64,000 nucleotides of DNA from Lineus longissimus (Eukaryota; Nemertea; Pilidiophora; Heteronemertea; Lineidae): positions 10,791,001 through 10,855,000 of the forward strand of contig NC_088326.1 in assembly GCF_910592395.1 (NCBI RefSeq), given 5' to 3'. Under the pieces are notes generated by a model. The model was not told the origin of the DNA. It did no database searches and saw only the letters and a program-made list of their open reading frames with translations. Numbering within the stretch: the first letter of the stretch is position 1; each line of letters opens with the position of its first letter. The position numbers and the translations under genes were made by a program. This document shows positions 1 through 10,450 of the stretch, one piece after another.

Positions 1-393
1 TTTTATTTTAAAGGTTGAATTTTTTGATTTAGTAGACAACCAGTGCAAAACTTCACTAGTACTTTACATGACAACCATCACAACAGGCAGCATGACGACA
101 CATACAATTTTAACTCTTTGAGCCCAGAATACGTTTTCCAAAAAAATCATTGTCATAATCCAAACATTTCATGGCAATGTAAGGGGTCATACACGATAAT
201 CAACATTTTAAATGGTAAAAAACTTACGCTAGCGGGGTGGGGGGTCAGAGTCAAAATGTACACTTTAGCAATTCAATGTTCTCAGAAATCAGCATTTTTT
301 CAGGGGGGCAGGAGGTGGTTTGCAGAGAGTATGTTTTGTACTTGTTTGGAAAGGTTGATAATTATGGAAGACCCCTAACAACATATACGAATG

Positions 394-457
394 ATATTGA
401 TTGATTGATTGATGATTGATTGATGGATGGATTGATGACTTGATTGACTGGATGATG
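394..457. repeat. (ATTG)n-type microsatellite
   Basis: Imperfect tandem copies of the tetranucleotide TGAT/ATTG, interrupted by GATGG and GACT variants. It is a simple-sequence repeat with no sign of further function. Confidence 0.85.
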
Positions 458-618
458 ACAGACAGAAACTACTGTTACGAAAGACTGCAAGATATTGTAC
501 ATGTTGTCTGCACTTTTGACCAAGGACACTTTCGTGTAACTTAGGAAAAAAATATCACAACTGTCAAGAGCTACAGCAAAAAGTTCTCAAAACAGACCTA
601 CATAAATGTAACCCCAAA

Positions 619-675
619 TGTGAAGCGCTTTGAGAATGTTGTTCATTGTAAAGCACTATATAAGAACTTGCATCT
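619..675 (+). repeat. LINE/SINE-type 3' tail remnant
   Basis: The segment reads TGTGAAGCGCTTTGAGA, then about 20 bases, then AAAGCACTATATAAG. This two-part pattern (GCGCTTTGAGA, then AAAGCGCTATATAA) is the usual 3' end of CR1/L2-like LINEs and their SINEs in many marine invertebrates. Only the tail is visible. The assignment rests on motif recognition, without an alignment. Confidence 0.5.
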
Positions 676-1550
676 ATTCCATTTTTGTGAAGACCAGCCA
701 TTTTGTCAATCCTGACCCGAATTCATGGTCAATCCATATTTGCATTGAGAGGATGTCTACAGGCAGACAGTTGACACAGTACATTTGTAAACAATGTGCT
801 GGCAAAGCAAGCAGTGCAGTGTAAATTTAGGAATAAATATAGTACGAAGTCCTATTTGTCATTTTTTATTCATAAGTCTTCACCTAAGACTCAATTTTTC
901 TAGGCTGAAGAACATTTTCACCCCCTATTCCCTTCTTCATTTTTAGCCATCTGTAGTAGACCTTTATTTTGCAGAGCTAGCCACCTCACTCCCAATCCCA
1001 TTGACCCTCGCTCAAGTTACAAATGTAGGTTTGCACATTAACCACTAACAGTTCAAACCATATTTTAAACGGTAAAAAACATTCTATGACCACAGTGATC
1101 AGGTAACCCCACCCCCACACAAACTTAGATCATCTGTAAAAGAAGTGATAGTGTTTTAGACGTTATCACACAGGTATTCAGGGCTCAAAGAGTTTCAGAA
1201 GAGAAATGTATTCATGCCAGTGATAAACTGTTAGTAATTTAAAAACACTGAAGTGAGTCGTCAGTTCAAAACTTCAAAAAGCTTCAGTTAAATTCACAGC
1301 ATTCATGATTTTATTAGAATTTTTATGCAAATGAGGCTCATGAATAATCAATATGCAAATGACATGCTAATTATTCAAAACTTTGGCAGATCCTTTATGT
1401 TGCTAGTGCTACATGTAAGAGGCAAGGCAGGGACAGGAACACTAACCCTTTCACCAAGGTGCAAACTTTCCCATAACAAAAATTTAACACGATGTTGATC
1501 GATTCCCTTGGATGTTTCTTTTTAAGTAATTCAGAGAGCTATACTACTCA

Positions 1551-1638
1551 ACAGGGTGACCCAGAATTGTTTCCCTTGCACAATAGAATTCTCTTGTGTG
1601 CCCATTGTGTGAGGGAAAATAATTCTGGGCCACCCTGT
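1551..1638. mobile_element. Foldback MITE, about 88 bp
   Basis: The two halves are inverted copies. The left arm begins ACAGGGTGACCCAGAATTG and the right arm ends CAATTATT-like CTGGGCCACCCTGT, with about 34 of 40 bases pairing around a 15-base centre. This is the structure of a small palindromic non-autonomous DNA transposon. A target duplication could not be defined. Confidence 0.6.
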
Positions 1639-2812
1639 AGTGCACTTCACCAAAAAATTATCTGGTGTAAACATGCAACCGTTTTTGTGGGATCTTTTTT
1701 ATTATGTGATCATCTTACTCATCTAAATAAAAAAATTTCACTCAGCCCCTTAATGTTGTCACGAAAGACAGCTTCTTAGATTTTGGCATATGGCCTTTTT
1801 CTTTTTCTTTGATGTGTAAGTTAGTTTGGACTCTATATGCACACGGTGAATGGACGGGAAAGGAAAAGTATACCACCATTAGTACTTCACAAAATCAAAA
1901 CCATGGAAACAGGATGAAAGAAGTGCTTGTGAACTACATACAATACAACTATAAACTACAATTTTAACTACCAAACTGCCTTTCAAAATGACAAATTGAT
2001 CCTAATTTCTATTCTAAATTTTTACAATAGTGAAAGATCGACCAAAGGCACCACCACCTTGGCTAGGACTTGAAACCTTGAAGCGAATCAGCTCTCATTC
2101 TAACATCAACATCTACTAGCACTAGGATATTGATCCTCGCTAAACGTGAGGTCCCAGGAGTGCAATACAATGGGATAAGAGGCCTACCGAGCTGACAGGT
2201 CGAATACGCTGTGAACAGCTCATCCACGTTAACAATTTTCCGATAAATCATGACTTGAACTTTTTAACTGTCAAGTTCAAGCATAGCTGGCGCCATCTGT
2301 TGCCAGTGTCTGGACCGTGTCAGTGAAGAAAACATCTTTCTGGCAACCAAAGTAGACAGAACAAAGCAAGCAAAAAGTTCTCAACCACATCTAAGGGTAC
2401 AGAAACCCTTTTATTTCCTTAGCCCTATATGTTTAACAAAAACATCCATTTCAATATACAATGGGTTGTTATATCCATGCCCATGCTCAGAAACTATAAT
2501 TAGTATGACAAATGAAGGCATTATCCAAGAGCAAGTCATTTCTTCTTCGAAAAGTAATTATTTGCATAGATGAAATAAAACTTGTTTGAAATTGTAACTG
2601 TAAGATCACGAATAGTGAAATAAAACATAAATACTATAATCATGCAGATCAAACACTAGTGTACAAATTTAAAATTCTCATCCAAATAGTAAATACACAA
2701 AAAATTAAAACAACAATAAAAACATTTAATAGGATGCTTTTAAAATGGCACAGACTGCAAAGCGGTCATATGAATTTTAAGGAATCTTGAAAAGAAGGAA
2801 GTAAGTCGGTAA
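1639..2812. other. Non-coding sequence
   Basis: No gene, RNA or clear repeat was recognised. The frames present are short and share no similarity that I can identify. Confidence 0.5.
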
Positions 2813-3300
2813 TTAACTCTTTCCCTGCCACAGTTATTTTTAATTAATATCCCCCAGTTTGCCACGATTTCGCTATTTTTACCAGATTTTCAATAATTTT
2901 TTTAAAAAAACAAGAAGACATATATCCTTGAAACCTGTTTGATTTTCTTTGTTTCAGCTTACTCTTTCACCTACAAATCAGTTGTACTGCTTTTTTCCAT
3001 GGTAGTCATTGAAACAATCACCTCTGCAGAGGGGTACTTTGCAGGTTTTGCTTCTATCAGCAGGAAACATGTGGTTTTTCCCACCAGTTTCACTTGATGA
3101 ATTAACAAAATGCATGCATAGAATGAGCAGACCATCGTCTGCATGGAAGCCGAACACATCAAACCATTTCCTGGTTCAGTACCGACATGACCTCTGGTGT
3201 TATGACGGAGAACTAATAATTTCGTTCTGGCACGAGTTTGGCAGGAAACGGGTGGGAAGTTGCAGTCGTTCTAGAACGAGTTTGGCAGGCAAAGAGTTAA
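2813..3300. mobile_element. piggyBac-like non-autonomous element flanked by TTAA
   Basis: TTAA at 2813-2816 is followed by CTCTTTCCCTGCCA. The far end reads TGGCAGGCAAAGAG followed by TTAA at 3297-3300. The inverted ends therefore match over about 14 bases with one or two differences, and lie directly inside a duplicated TTAA. TTAA target duplication is the hallmark of piggyBac transposition. The 480-bp interior codes for no transposase, so this would be a MITE mobilised in trans. Family assignment is inferred from the target site and tips only. Confidence 0.6.
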
Positions 3301-3321
3301 AGAAGGCATGCCTTCAAATAA

Positions 3322-3511
3322 GACACTTTTACAGAGTTGGCCCGAAACTGGCGACAGTACGCTTTAGACAATGAGAGACTGCTAAGATGTGGAATCGGGA
3401 ATGATTGCATCCTCGCTTTGCCAGTTGGCAGATTCCACATTTTAGCAGTCTCCCATTGTCTAAACCGTACCATCGCCACTTCTGGTATGTCTGGGCCAAC
3501 TCTGTAGTGTC
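3322..3511. mobile_element. Foldback element, copy A
   Basis: A long inverted repeat starting GACACTTTTACAGAGTTGG and ending CCAACTCTGTAGTGTC. Arms of about 75-80 bases match at roughly 85 percent, around a 34-base loop that contains GATTGCATCCTCGCTTT. It is a palindromic MITE with no coding capacity. Confidence 0.7.
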
Positions 3512-3524
3512 GTATTATGTACAC

Positions 3525-3696
3525 GACACTTAAGAAGTTGGCCCGGAAGTGGGAGACTGCTAAAATGTGAAATTGGGAATGATTGCATCCTCGCTTTACC
3601 AGTTGGCAGATTCCACATTTTAGCAGTCTCCCGATCCCATTTGTTAAAACCTACCGTCGCCACTTCTGCCAGCACTGCGCCAACTTCTTAAGTATC
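3525..3696. mobile_element. Foldback element, copy B
   Basis: A second copy of the element just upstream, starting GACACTTAAGAAGTTGG and ending CCAACTTCTTAAG. The loop is nearly identical to that of copy A. The left arm lacks about 35 bases that the right arm still has (the segment with GATCCCATTTGTTAAAACC), so one arm is deleted. Confidence 0.7.
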
Positions 3697-4099
3697 TCAT
3701 CTGTAGGTCTACACACAAAGGCATAAAATACCCAAGGTCAAGACTAATATAAGATTCTCAACAATCTGGGGAACTGATTATCCAGGGTGACCCCTGGCCC
3801 TTAGGCCTTTGAACATTAGAATTAACAGTGAACTTCTGTTTTCTGCTTCTGTATCAGTCATGCATACTGTATTACACACTGTATCATGTAGGAGCCAGTT
3901 TTCGCGGGTCTTATCACAGTGCAGATTTACTAGCTTCCAGCGATTCCATACACGCAAAAGCTTATTTATTACGAAATTTGAGATCAATAATGAAATATCT
4001 GGGGTGCTGCGTGGATGTTTTAAGCGTGAATTAATCTTGAAATCGCTCACTGAAAGATCGATGCAGACCAAAACAAATCCGAAGCGGCTCCCCCATTTT

Positions 4100-4830
4100 C
4101 GCGGGTATTGCGCATGCGCGACTGATTGTTGTGTTTCTGTGCAGTGCATGATCCTAGGTATTGACCCAGTGTTTTGAACATAATTAGAGAATTGCTTGCC
4201 TGTTTAGGACGCATTTTGGGCGCTTTCTTTGCAGAACGAAATGAAAATCAAAAATCAGAAAATTTCTTCTCTGGAAACGAAGTGACGCGCGAGAAAACGG
4301 GAAAAAACGGGTTTTCGCGAAATTGGGGATGACTCGAAATTGGGGAGCAGCACCATACTAGGCCTACATTCACTTCCGCATTCGGCAAAATACCGGCAGG
4401 ATTCCGACAAACTTCGCACCCGTTTTCCTAGCAAATGCAACCGAATATTCACCGAAACGCAAGTGCAACTTGACAATTCGTAATCGCAGACCCTAACTAG
4501 CCACATGCCATTGACAAAAACCTTCACAAAGGAACAAGAGAAAGAAAAAAAATCGGTATCTGACTCATTTTTCTCAAACATGGAGGCAGCCATTTTGAAG
4601 TTCTGTGGGTGTGTACCCGTCGGTATTTCTGCAGAATGCGGGAAATCCTGACCGCCAAAAGCAAAATCGGGTGTCACTTCTTGAAGAACACACTTTATTC
4701 AATGTCCGATGCAAGTTTGACGGAGGTTGATTCAGTAATTTACAAATAAACGACAGAAAACCAAGATGTCACACACTAACCTACCAATTTCCGTGACTCA
4801 CGTCACCGTTAGATGGCGCTGTAGTGAAAC
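4100..4830. promoter_or_regulatory. Candidate promoter region (NRF1, YY1-like and CRE-like motifs)
   Basis: A perfect NRF1 palindrome, TGCGCATGCGC, lies at 4109-4119. Farther along come CpG-containing stretches, a GCCATTTTGAAG motif near 4590 (the YY1-type ATG context on the minus strand) and TGACTCACGTCACCG near 4795. On the minus strand an ATG at about 4590 sits in a good Kozak context and opens a 110-codon frame beginning MAASMFEKNES. That frame is not recognisable and has no obvious donor site. Such motif groups are typical of housekeeping promoters. Direction and target gene are unknown. Confidence 0.35.
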
Positions 4831-5133
4831 AAAAGAGCGACGCTAAAAGGGTGTGAAAGAAATGGTGTTCCATGAAATAGATAGTCCCTGCTACAATAGC
4901 TTTTTATTTTGTTTTCGGCCAGGCTTAGCAACATATCGATTTGATGAAGTTCCAAACAGATGTAGAGTAAATTATCTGATCATTGACATTGACTTATTCC
5001 ATTGAGATCATCTCCAAAGTTTACCGGTAAAGATTGTGAATTCTTTTATAGAGTACTGAATGATTCAGACCTGGAACCCGAAGTGTTGTGAAGAACGTTT
5101 ATATTGTATGCAGTTAAGAGGACCCCCAATACC

Positions 5134-5310
5134 TGGTGTAACATCTATTGCTGTCCTCTTATTTCAGTGTTTCCAAACAATAAACAGCGAGAGAAACCTA
5201 GACTCATGGGTCAGTCCATTGCGTCATCAAATGGCTGAGGGACGAGGAGGCCGTTCACTGTGTCCGGAGTGTAGAGCTAGAGAAACCAAGACTTTTCAAT
5301 AGGGGGAGAC
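5134..5310. repeat. Interspersed repeat, interrupted copy (second copy at 63 kb)
   Basis: Segments GGTGTAACATCT, GTGTTTCCAAACAA and GACTTTTCAATAGGGG occur here in the same order as at 63205-63290. Here they are interrupted by a 71-bp TA-flanked insert. The 63-kb copy shows the uninterrupted state. The nature of the host repeat is unknown. Confidence 0.55.
5201..5271. mobile_element. TA-flanked mini-element R1, copy 1
   Basis: The insert starts GACTCATGGGTCAGTCCATT and ends GTGTCCGGAGTG, with TA on both sides. Related copies lie at 6310-6386 and, inverted, at 10363-10450. The flanks AGCGAGAGAAACC and AGCTAGAGAAACC look duplicated compared with the single copy at 63 kb. At 71 bp it is too small to encode anything. 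Confidence 0.5.
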
Positions 5311-5397
5311 AAAGTGCAAGAAGCGCGGTAATCTGTAGTTCCTTCGCACGGCGACAGATGGCGCGTTCGAATGGCGAAGACACGGGTGTCGAAAAAC

Positions 5398-6238
5398 CCG
5401 GCCGCGAATTTTTTTTTCTTAAACCTTTCGGGCCGTACAGTGTACATTTGTACACAGGTTCTCAGCCAATCAGAATCCGTTGAATCTGAAGAAAGCACCA
5501 CATTGTCTGGTGAAGTGCGTTGAAAACAATCAGTCTTGAAAAAACACATTGCACGAAATGATAAATTTTGACTACTGTATGCAAAACAGCAGGGATTGCT
5601 ATTCTACTTGTGTCATTTGAACCCATTTTGCTTGTATAGTTTTGTTTGTATTTTATACTGTGTAGTAGAACTTTCCATTATATCAATAGATATTTCTGTA
5701 AATGATGATTCAAATAACGCTGTTCTCAGCATACAGTATCAAAATATACTGGAGGAAGACCATACACATGAGGCAGTAACGAAAGACAAGTCTCATTGCA
5801 GAGAAACATATTCATACTGGAGGAAGACCATTCACATGAGACAAGTCTCATTGTATATTCATACTCAATATGATATCTGAAGGACTATCCCTTGGATCTT
5901 GGAGATGGGCTATTGTTATTGTCCTTTCTGTAGGTAGGCATATGTTGCAGGCAGCATAATTCAAATATCTAAAATCTAAATAACAAGGAAAAAGAAACGC
6001 ATTATAGAAATAAAATATGAAGTAAAAAAGAAAAAGAAAAATGTTGTCCACACGCGGATTCGAACTCGCGACCTTTGGATCGAACATCGTATTCTGCCAT
6101 TTCTGACGAGCGCTCCAACAACTGCTCTAGTCTAATGTTTCTAAGCCGCGTCATGTATTTGTCGAAATCTGATTGGCTGAAACAAATGTACACTGTACTG
6201 CCCGAAAGGTTCAGGGAAAAAAATTCGCAACCCGGCCA
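5398..6238. repeat. Inverted-repeat-flanked unit, about 840 bp
   Basis: The segment 5398-5485 recurs inverted at 6163-6238. Shared stretches include GCGAATTTTTTT, CCTTTCGGGC, TACAGTGTACATTTGT and CAGCCAATCAGA. The unit is either one non-autonomous transposon with 75-85 bp terminal inverted repeats or two oppositely oriented copies of one SINE-like repeat. The interior has no recognisable protein. A tRNA-like stretch lies just inside the right arm. Confidence 0.5.
6045..6150 (-). repeat. tRNA-derived SINE head or tRNA pseudogene
   Basis: On the minus strand the sequence reads CTAGAGCAGTTGTTGGAGCG (an A-box-like D-arm), then GCTCGTCAGAAATGGC, then GGTCGCGAGTTCGAATCC (a B box, GTTCGAATCC). The order and spacing fit a tRNA, but the acceptor and T stems do not pair cleanly. 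I therefore call it a tRNA-derived element and not a functional tRNA. Confidence 0.5.
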
Positions 6239-6309
6239 TTAGCACGGCCATTCAAAGGTGGAAGCGCAAAAAACACGTCGAGGATTTACTAGGTGGAAGC
6301 GCAAATATA

Positions 6310-6386
6310 GACTCCCTGAGCAGTCCATTGCGTCATCCTATTTGAATCGGGCGACAGGACGAAGCCGGTCCAATGCGTCCGGAGTG
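6310..6386. mobile_element. TA-flanked mini-element R1, copy 2
   Basis: This copy begins GACTCCCTGAGCAGTCCATT and ends AATGCGTCCGGAGTG, with TA on each side. The tips are partly inverted copies (GACTCC and GGAGTG, with a CATTGCGTC core in both arms). A more decayed relative lies around 6528-6680, and a half copy with CCACTGCGTCCGGAGTGG lies near 6853. Confidence 0.5.
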
Positions 6387-6529
6387 TATAGCAAACAATG
6401 AGCAGAACACTCAAAAAAGAAACGTTATATGAGCCCAAATATTATCGCACACCTGCTGACTTCACATCATAGCAATCTGCATCTTGACCACCATGGTTTA
6501 CATGCATAGGTTGAGGTATGAGTAGATAG

Positions 6530-7960
6530 ACTCCCTGGGCTTTCTTGACTCTCAAGCCTTGGATGAGGGGAGGTAACGGACCGATTAACTCTGATGGTTC
6601 AGAATGCCCTGGGCAGCCCATTGCGTCAACATTTTGGTCTCCTTATGGTGAAGAACGAGGCCGGTGTAAAAGAAATGCAAATCCCCCGGAATCGAAGTCC
6701 GGTCCTTTTGTTAAAGTGAATAGAGTCGCCGAGTTCCTTTGTTGAATATTATGTAGCTAACCCTAACCAAACCATTAACCACATTCATTGACAATACACA
6801 GCTATTGTATGAGGTCCTGCATTCCTAGGACGTCCATTCCTTTTTCACCGGTCCACTGCGTCCGGAGTGGACCTCCAGAAGTCTTGGACTGCATGGTCTC
6901 CGGGGAGTATTGTTGGACTGAAGACATTGGCTACAGTTGAGTAAAACGTCAAAGAGAATTTATTCACCATATTTAGATGTATGACGTACGTAACAACATC
7001 AAAGATACCGCAAATAATAGGGAGCTACAAAACATAGCATTCAGCTGCAAGTATCTTTACTGGAACATCAGCTGCTGCCCCCAGCGGATTGTTGCTGGAA
7101 CCAATCTGTTTCTTCGAGATGTTCAGCAATAAACTCATGTTAGTCTGCACGACCAAATAGAAATGCCACATGGCAGTAGTATCAGCTCACGAAAATACTC
7201 ACAACCCACGGTGATATGAAAAAATAACGAGAAAATGCGTGCCGCGGCTTGTGGCAGATGAAAGCTATCCCGCAACCGCAATCAGTCCTTCACATTGCCA
7301 CGTCCCACCTCTGCCTGGTCGTGCGAATGTTGCCGTTGGGTTCGGCGTTGGCAACTTTTTCTGTGAGGCTGGTTCCTAGTCTAACCTGTTCCTTCCTCCC
7401 CCTAAAGAAAAAGGGGAAGATGACAAAATGGGGCTGCCTCGCGAGATCACATCCCGAGACAATGATCACAATCTTTCACCCGACCATGTTTGTGCATGGC
7501 TAAAAAAGTAAGATATGGGCCTGATGTTTATACCTCGGTCACCTTCCTCGTCCCCAAAATTGAAGATTGGTAAAAAAATACTGAGGGACGGCGTCCGGCG
7601 TCCATGCATGGTCCTTGTGTCCCTCAATATAAACACCCTTCAGTTTGGGGGCCGAGGGCGTGACGAGGTCAAAACAACAGATGTAAAGTACGTTTTCTTT
7701 ATCATTCTACTTTTCTTTAGGGCAAGAATACCGTCCTGGTACCAATGGTTTTCAGTATACTCCGCCTCTCCATATTTCAATGAATCTCAGGATGAATTAG
7801 CATACTTACCCTCGCCCCAACTTATACCCCAACGTAACCCACCCCACCTCTGGGGCGTCGGGGTGTAACGGGACAGAGTCGTCATGGTGTGTCCTGTCTG
7901 GTGTGCCCGTCGAATGACCACTGACCTTTCAATCATTGAGATTGATGTAGACCAGCAAAT
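6530..7960. other. Non-coding, repeat-derived sequence
   Basis: The stretch contains decayed R1-like pieces (6528-6680 and 6850-6872) and a segment at 6963-7110 that resembles part of the repeat at 9480-9670. No gene was recognised. The open frames at 7249-7868 show no family resemblance. Confidence 0.45.
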
Positions 7961-7974
7961 ACACTCGATTTCAG

Positions 7975-8245
7975 AGCTAGTATGGCACTAAATGAGTTAA
8001 TTTCCCCAACCTGTGAAATGTACATGTATCATTACATTCAAGGACACACATACCACAGTCGTACAACATCTGACATCGTAGTAAATGGGAATTTGTCTTT
8101 TGGAAGGCCGTTTACTGGTTACATGTGGCATAGTAGAGTGACATTCAAGCCTGGAGCTTCCCGCCATATTAGGATGAATGACGTACGTAGCATCATCGTC
8201 AGACACTTCAAAGGATGGAGTCTCGCATAATGCTGTACCTTGAAT
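7975..8245 (+). repeat. Interspersed repeat R2, copy 1
   Basis: This copy matches 9310-9580 at about 70 percent in the same order. Shared blocks include GAGTTAATTT, GAAATGTACA, TTCAAGGACA, GGAATTTGTCTTT, CCGCCATATTAGG, ATGACGT, AGCATCATCG and CTCGCATAATG. It has no coding signal. The family is not recognised. Confidence 0.55.
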
Positions 8246-9309
8246 GGATGTGATTTTTGTTGAGACTTGTTTGGTAATAAACGTTGCTGGTACTTGTCAA
8301 TAGAATGCTACTACAGTGGTACTACATATGTTGGTTAGCGAATGTATCACAACAAGTGATAGTGATCAGCACCAAGGACACCGCGAAGTGAAATTTCAGC
8401 CGCAAATAAATTACTCTCTGTAGGACGAGAAGAAATGAAAAAAGACACTTTGCTTTCGCCCGGACAATAATCACAATCTGCATATCTTCCAGATTGTCCA
8501 AATTTCAAACACTCCGTGCCGTTTTGGGCGACGAGTTAAAAAATACCTAAAAAATACACAGACTGTAAACTTAGTCAGGAGCCGTTCGAACCACCAAGAC
8601 GAGTATAGTCATTGGCAACAGTCCCTGGTCACTGTACAGCAGTTGAAATAAAATAAACGTTTACCAGTCGGCCCTCGGTATTGTTTTGATAAATTTGAAC
8701 TTATGTCCTAAGCTAGGCATTACTCTTGCGTGTGTTATTAGGCCGGGGCGCACAGCACAACATGATATGTAAAGACTCGATGTTAAACAGAGTTGGCCAT
8801 TTTTCTCCTCCGATCCCTCTAGCAGTGGTGTATTGCAACCACTCTCTTAGGTTATGTAAACTGATACGAAGACGATGTGACAATGTCCGTGGAGATTTCG
8901 GCGCTGTCCCATATGTGTCCATCCCGTGACGAACCAGCGTTTCGCATCTGCTAATTTCTGAGGTGTATGAATTTGGTACGCGAAATACCTCGGTGGTCTG
9001 TCGGTTTTCCTCCATGGTCAGTAGGTTAGAGCCACGTAAAATGAATATCGCTTCTTTCGGGGGACAAACAACCCCAACTATTAGTTGAACTGATAAAGTG
9101 TATGTATATGAACGAAACTTCTACCCCATGTAAATTTACTTCTCTGCTTGTGATATAAGCACTTTACCAAATCATCCATAACAAGCCGATGAATATTTTA
9201 TGATGCGGCTGATGATACGATCCACATGGACTAATCCAACCATGCCTCACTGTATGTCGTTCGAAGTGTCTTTCATCAAAATATGTGAGAGAAGACGAAT
9301 TCTGCTGTG
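8246..9309. other. Non-coding sequence
   Basis: No gene, RNA or repeat was recognised here. Frames of up to 100 codons on the minus strand near 8713-9015 have no visible family features. Confidence 0.45.
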
Positions 9310-9670
9310 ATATTAGCAGTGAGTGAGTTAATTTTGCTGATATAAATCCGTACCGAAATGTACAGCGTATTGATTCAAGGACAAAAATACTATATCGTAC
9401 AAAATCTGTTGTAGTATAGTATGGAATTTGTCTTTGGGAAAGTCGTTTCCTGGTTGTGACATTGAATGGCTTCATTGATAGAACTCCCAAGCCTGAAGCG
9501 TTCCGCCATATTAGGTTGTATGACGTCCGCAGCATCATCGCCAGATACATCAAAGATAAAGCCTCGCATAATGTAGTCTCGTCTCTGAACAATCATGTTA
9601 GTGACCAAACATGGAATGTAATGGGACCTGGATTAGCAGGTGCTGCCACCAAGCGGAATGCGCCTGGAAC
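9310..9670 (+). repeat. Interspersed repeat R2, copy 2
   Basis: This is the fuller copy of the repeat at 7975-8245. Its 3' part (GCTGCCACCAAGCGGAATG near 9642) also matches 7076-7095, so a third, partial copy lies at 6963-7110. Confidence 0.5.
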
Positions 9671-10096
9671 TAATGCACTTATACTTCAACGAATTTCAAA
9701 AGTTATTATTAAATTCTAATGTATGTACCGAATCTGGTTTCTACATTAGGGCATAGATACTAACATAGTATGTACAGACCACTCTGCCTATAGCTTAAGC
9801 GTTGGCGGGAAAACCCAGGCCCTGGGAGAGACAAAATAGAACCAGAATACTATTACATGAAGACAGAAAATGTGTTCGTTCAGCAATTCTTTTAGATTTG
9901 ATGAATAGTCTGTGAAGCTTTTACAATACATAAAGATTATACATCTAGTTATATTTGATAAAGAGTCGAAATACCACCCTATGGTCTTCCAGTAGCTCAA
10001 ATTCGTTCAGAAAATCAGGGCCTTTGAATTAGTCCGACCAAAAATGCTGTCAAATGAGTGTCGATGGAAAAATGGAATCTTCTTTGGACATATTGC

Positions 10097-10160
10097 AACT
10101 TGGGTTTCACATACCCCTGTCACGACCAACTGGGGTTTCACATACCCCTGTCACGACTGA
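10097..10160. repeat. 34-bp direct duplication
   Basis: GGGTTTCACATACCCCTGTC followed by ACGAC occurs twice in tandem, at about 10107 and 10133. It is a simple local duplication. Confidence 0.7.
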
Positions 10161-10362
10161 CGTGTTTTGAGTATTTCCGTTCATGTGTTCCTCTCATTGT
10201 TTAGGCCGGGAAAACTGATTGACACGTATTTCTGTGTTTCCTCCTAATGAAAAGTCATACTCATGGTCTCTCTAGCTCGCTGATATTTTGTATAGAAACG
10301 CTCAAATATATGGAACGGCCACCGATGTCACACCAACCCTGTCTGTGCGCAGGACCGGAGTA

Positions 10363-10450
10363 CACTCCGGACGCAGTTGACCGGGGCTTCGTCCCTGCTC
10401 CTCCCGCCCCAAGTATGAACGAGATGACGAAATGGACTGCCCCAGGAGTC
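10363..10450. mobile_element. TA-flanked mini-element R1, inverted copy
   Basis: CACTCCGGACGCAGTTGACC at the left and ATGGACTGCCCCAGGAGTC at the right are each bounded by TA. This is the reverse orientation of the copies at 5.2 and 6.3 kb. The 88-bp length suggests it is closer to full size. Confidence 0.5.

Larger units (their letters stand above)
1..1550. other. Non-coding AT-rich sequence
   Basis: No reading frame here resembles a known protein and none is longer than about 110 codons. The stretch holds a TGAT/ATTG microsatellite near 400 and a retroelement-type 3' tail near 640, listed separately. Nothing else was recognised. Confidence 0.6.

Noticed and set aside
4255-4677. 140-codon minus-strand frame
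   Set aside because: The MAASMFEKNES start is suggestive and is noted under the promoter finding. There is no family match, no clear donor site and no downstream exon, so it is not called a gene.
6045-6150. Functional tRNA gene
   Set aside because: A and B boxes are present, but the T and acceptor stems do not pair well and repeat-like sequence surrounds it.
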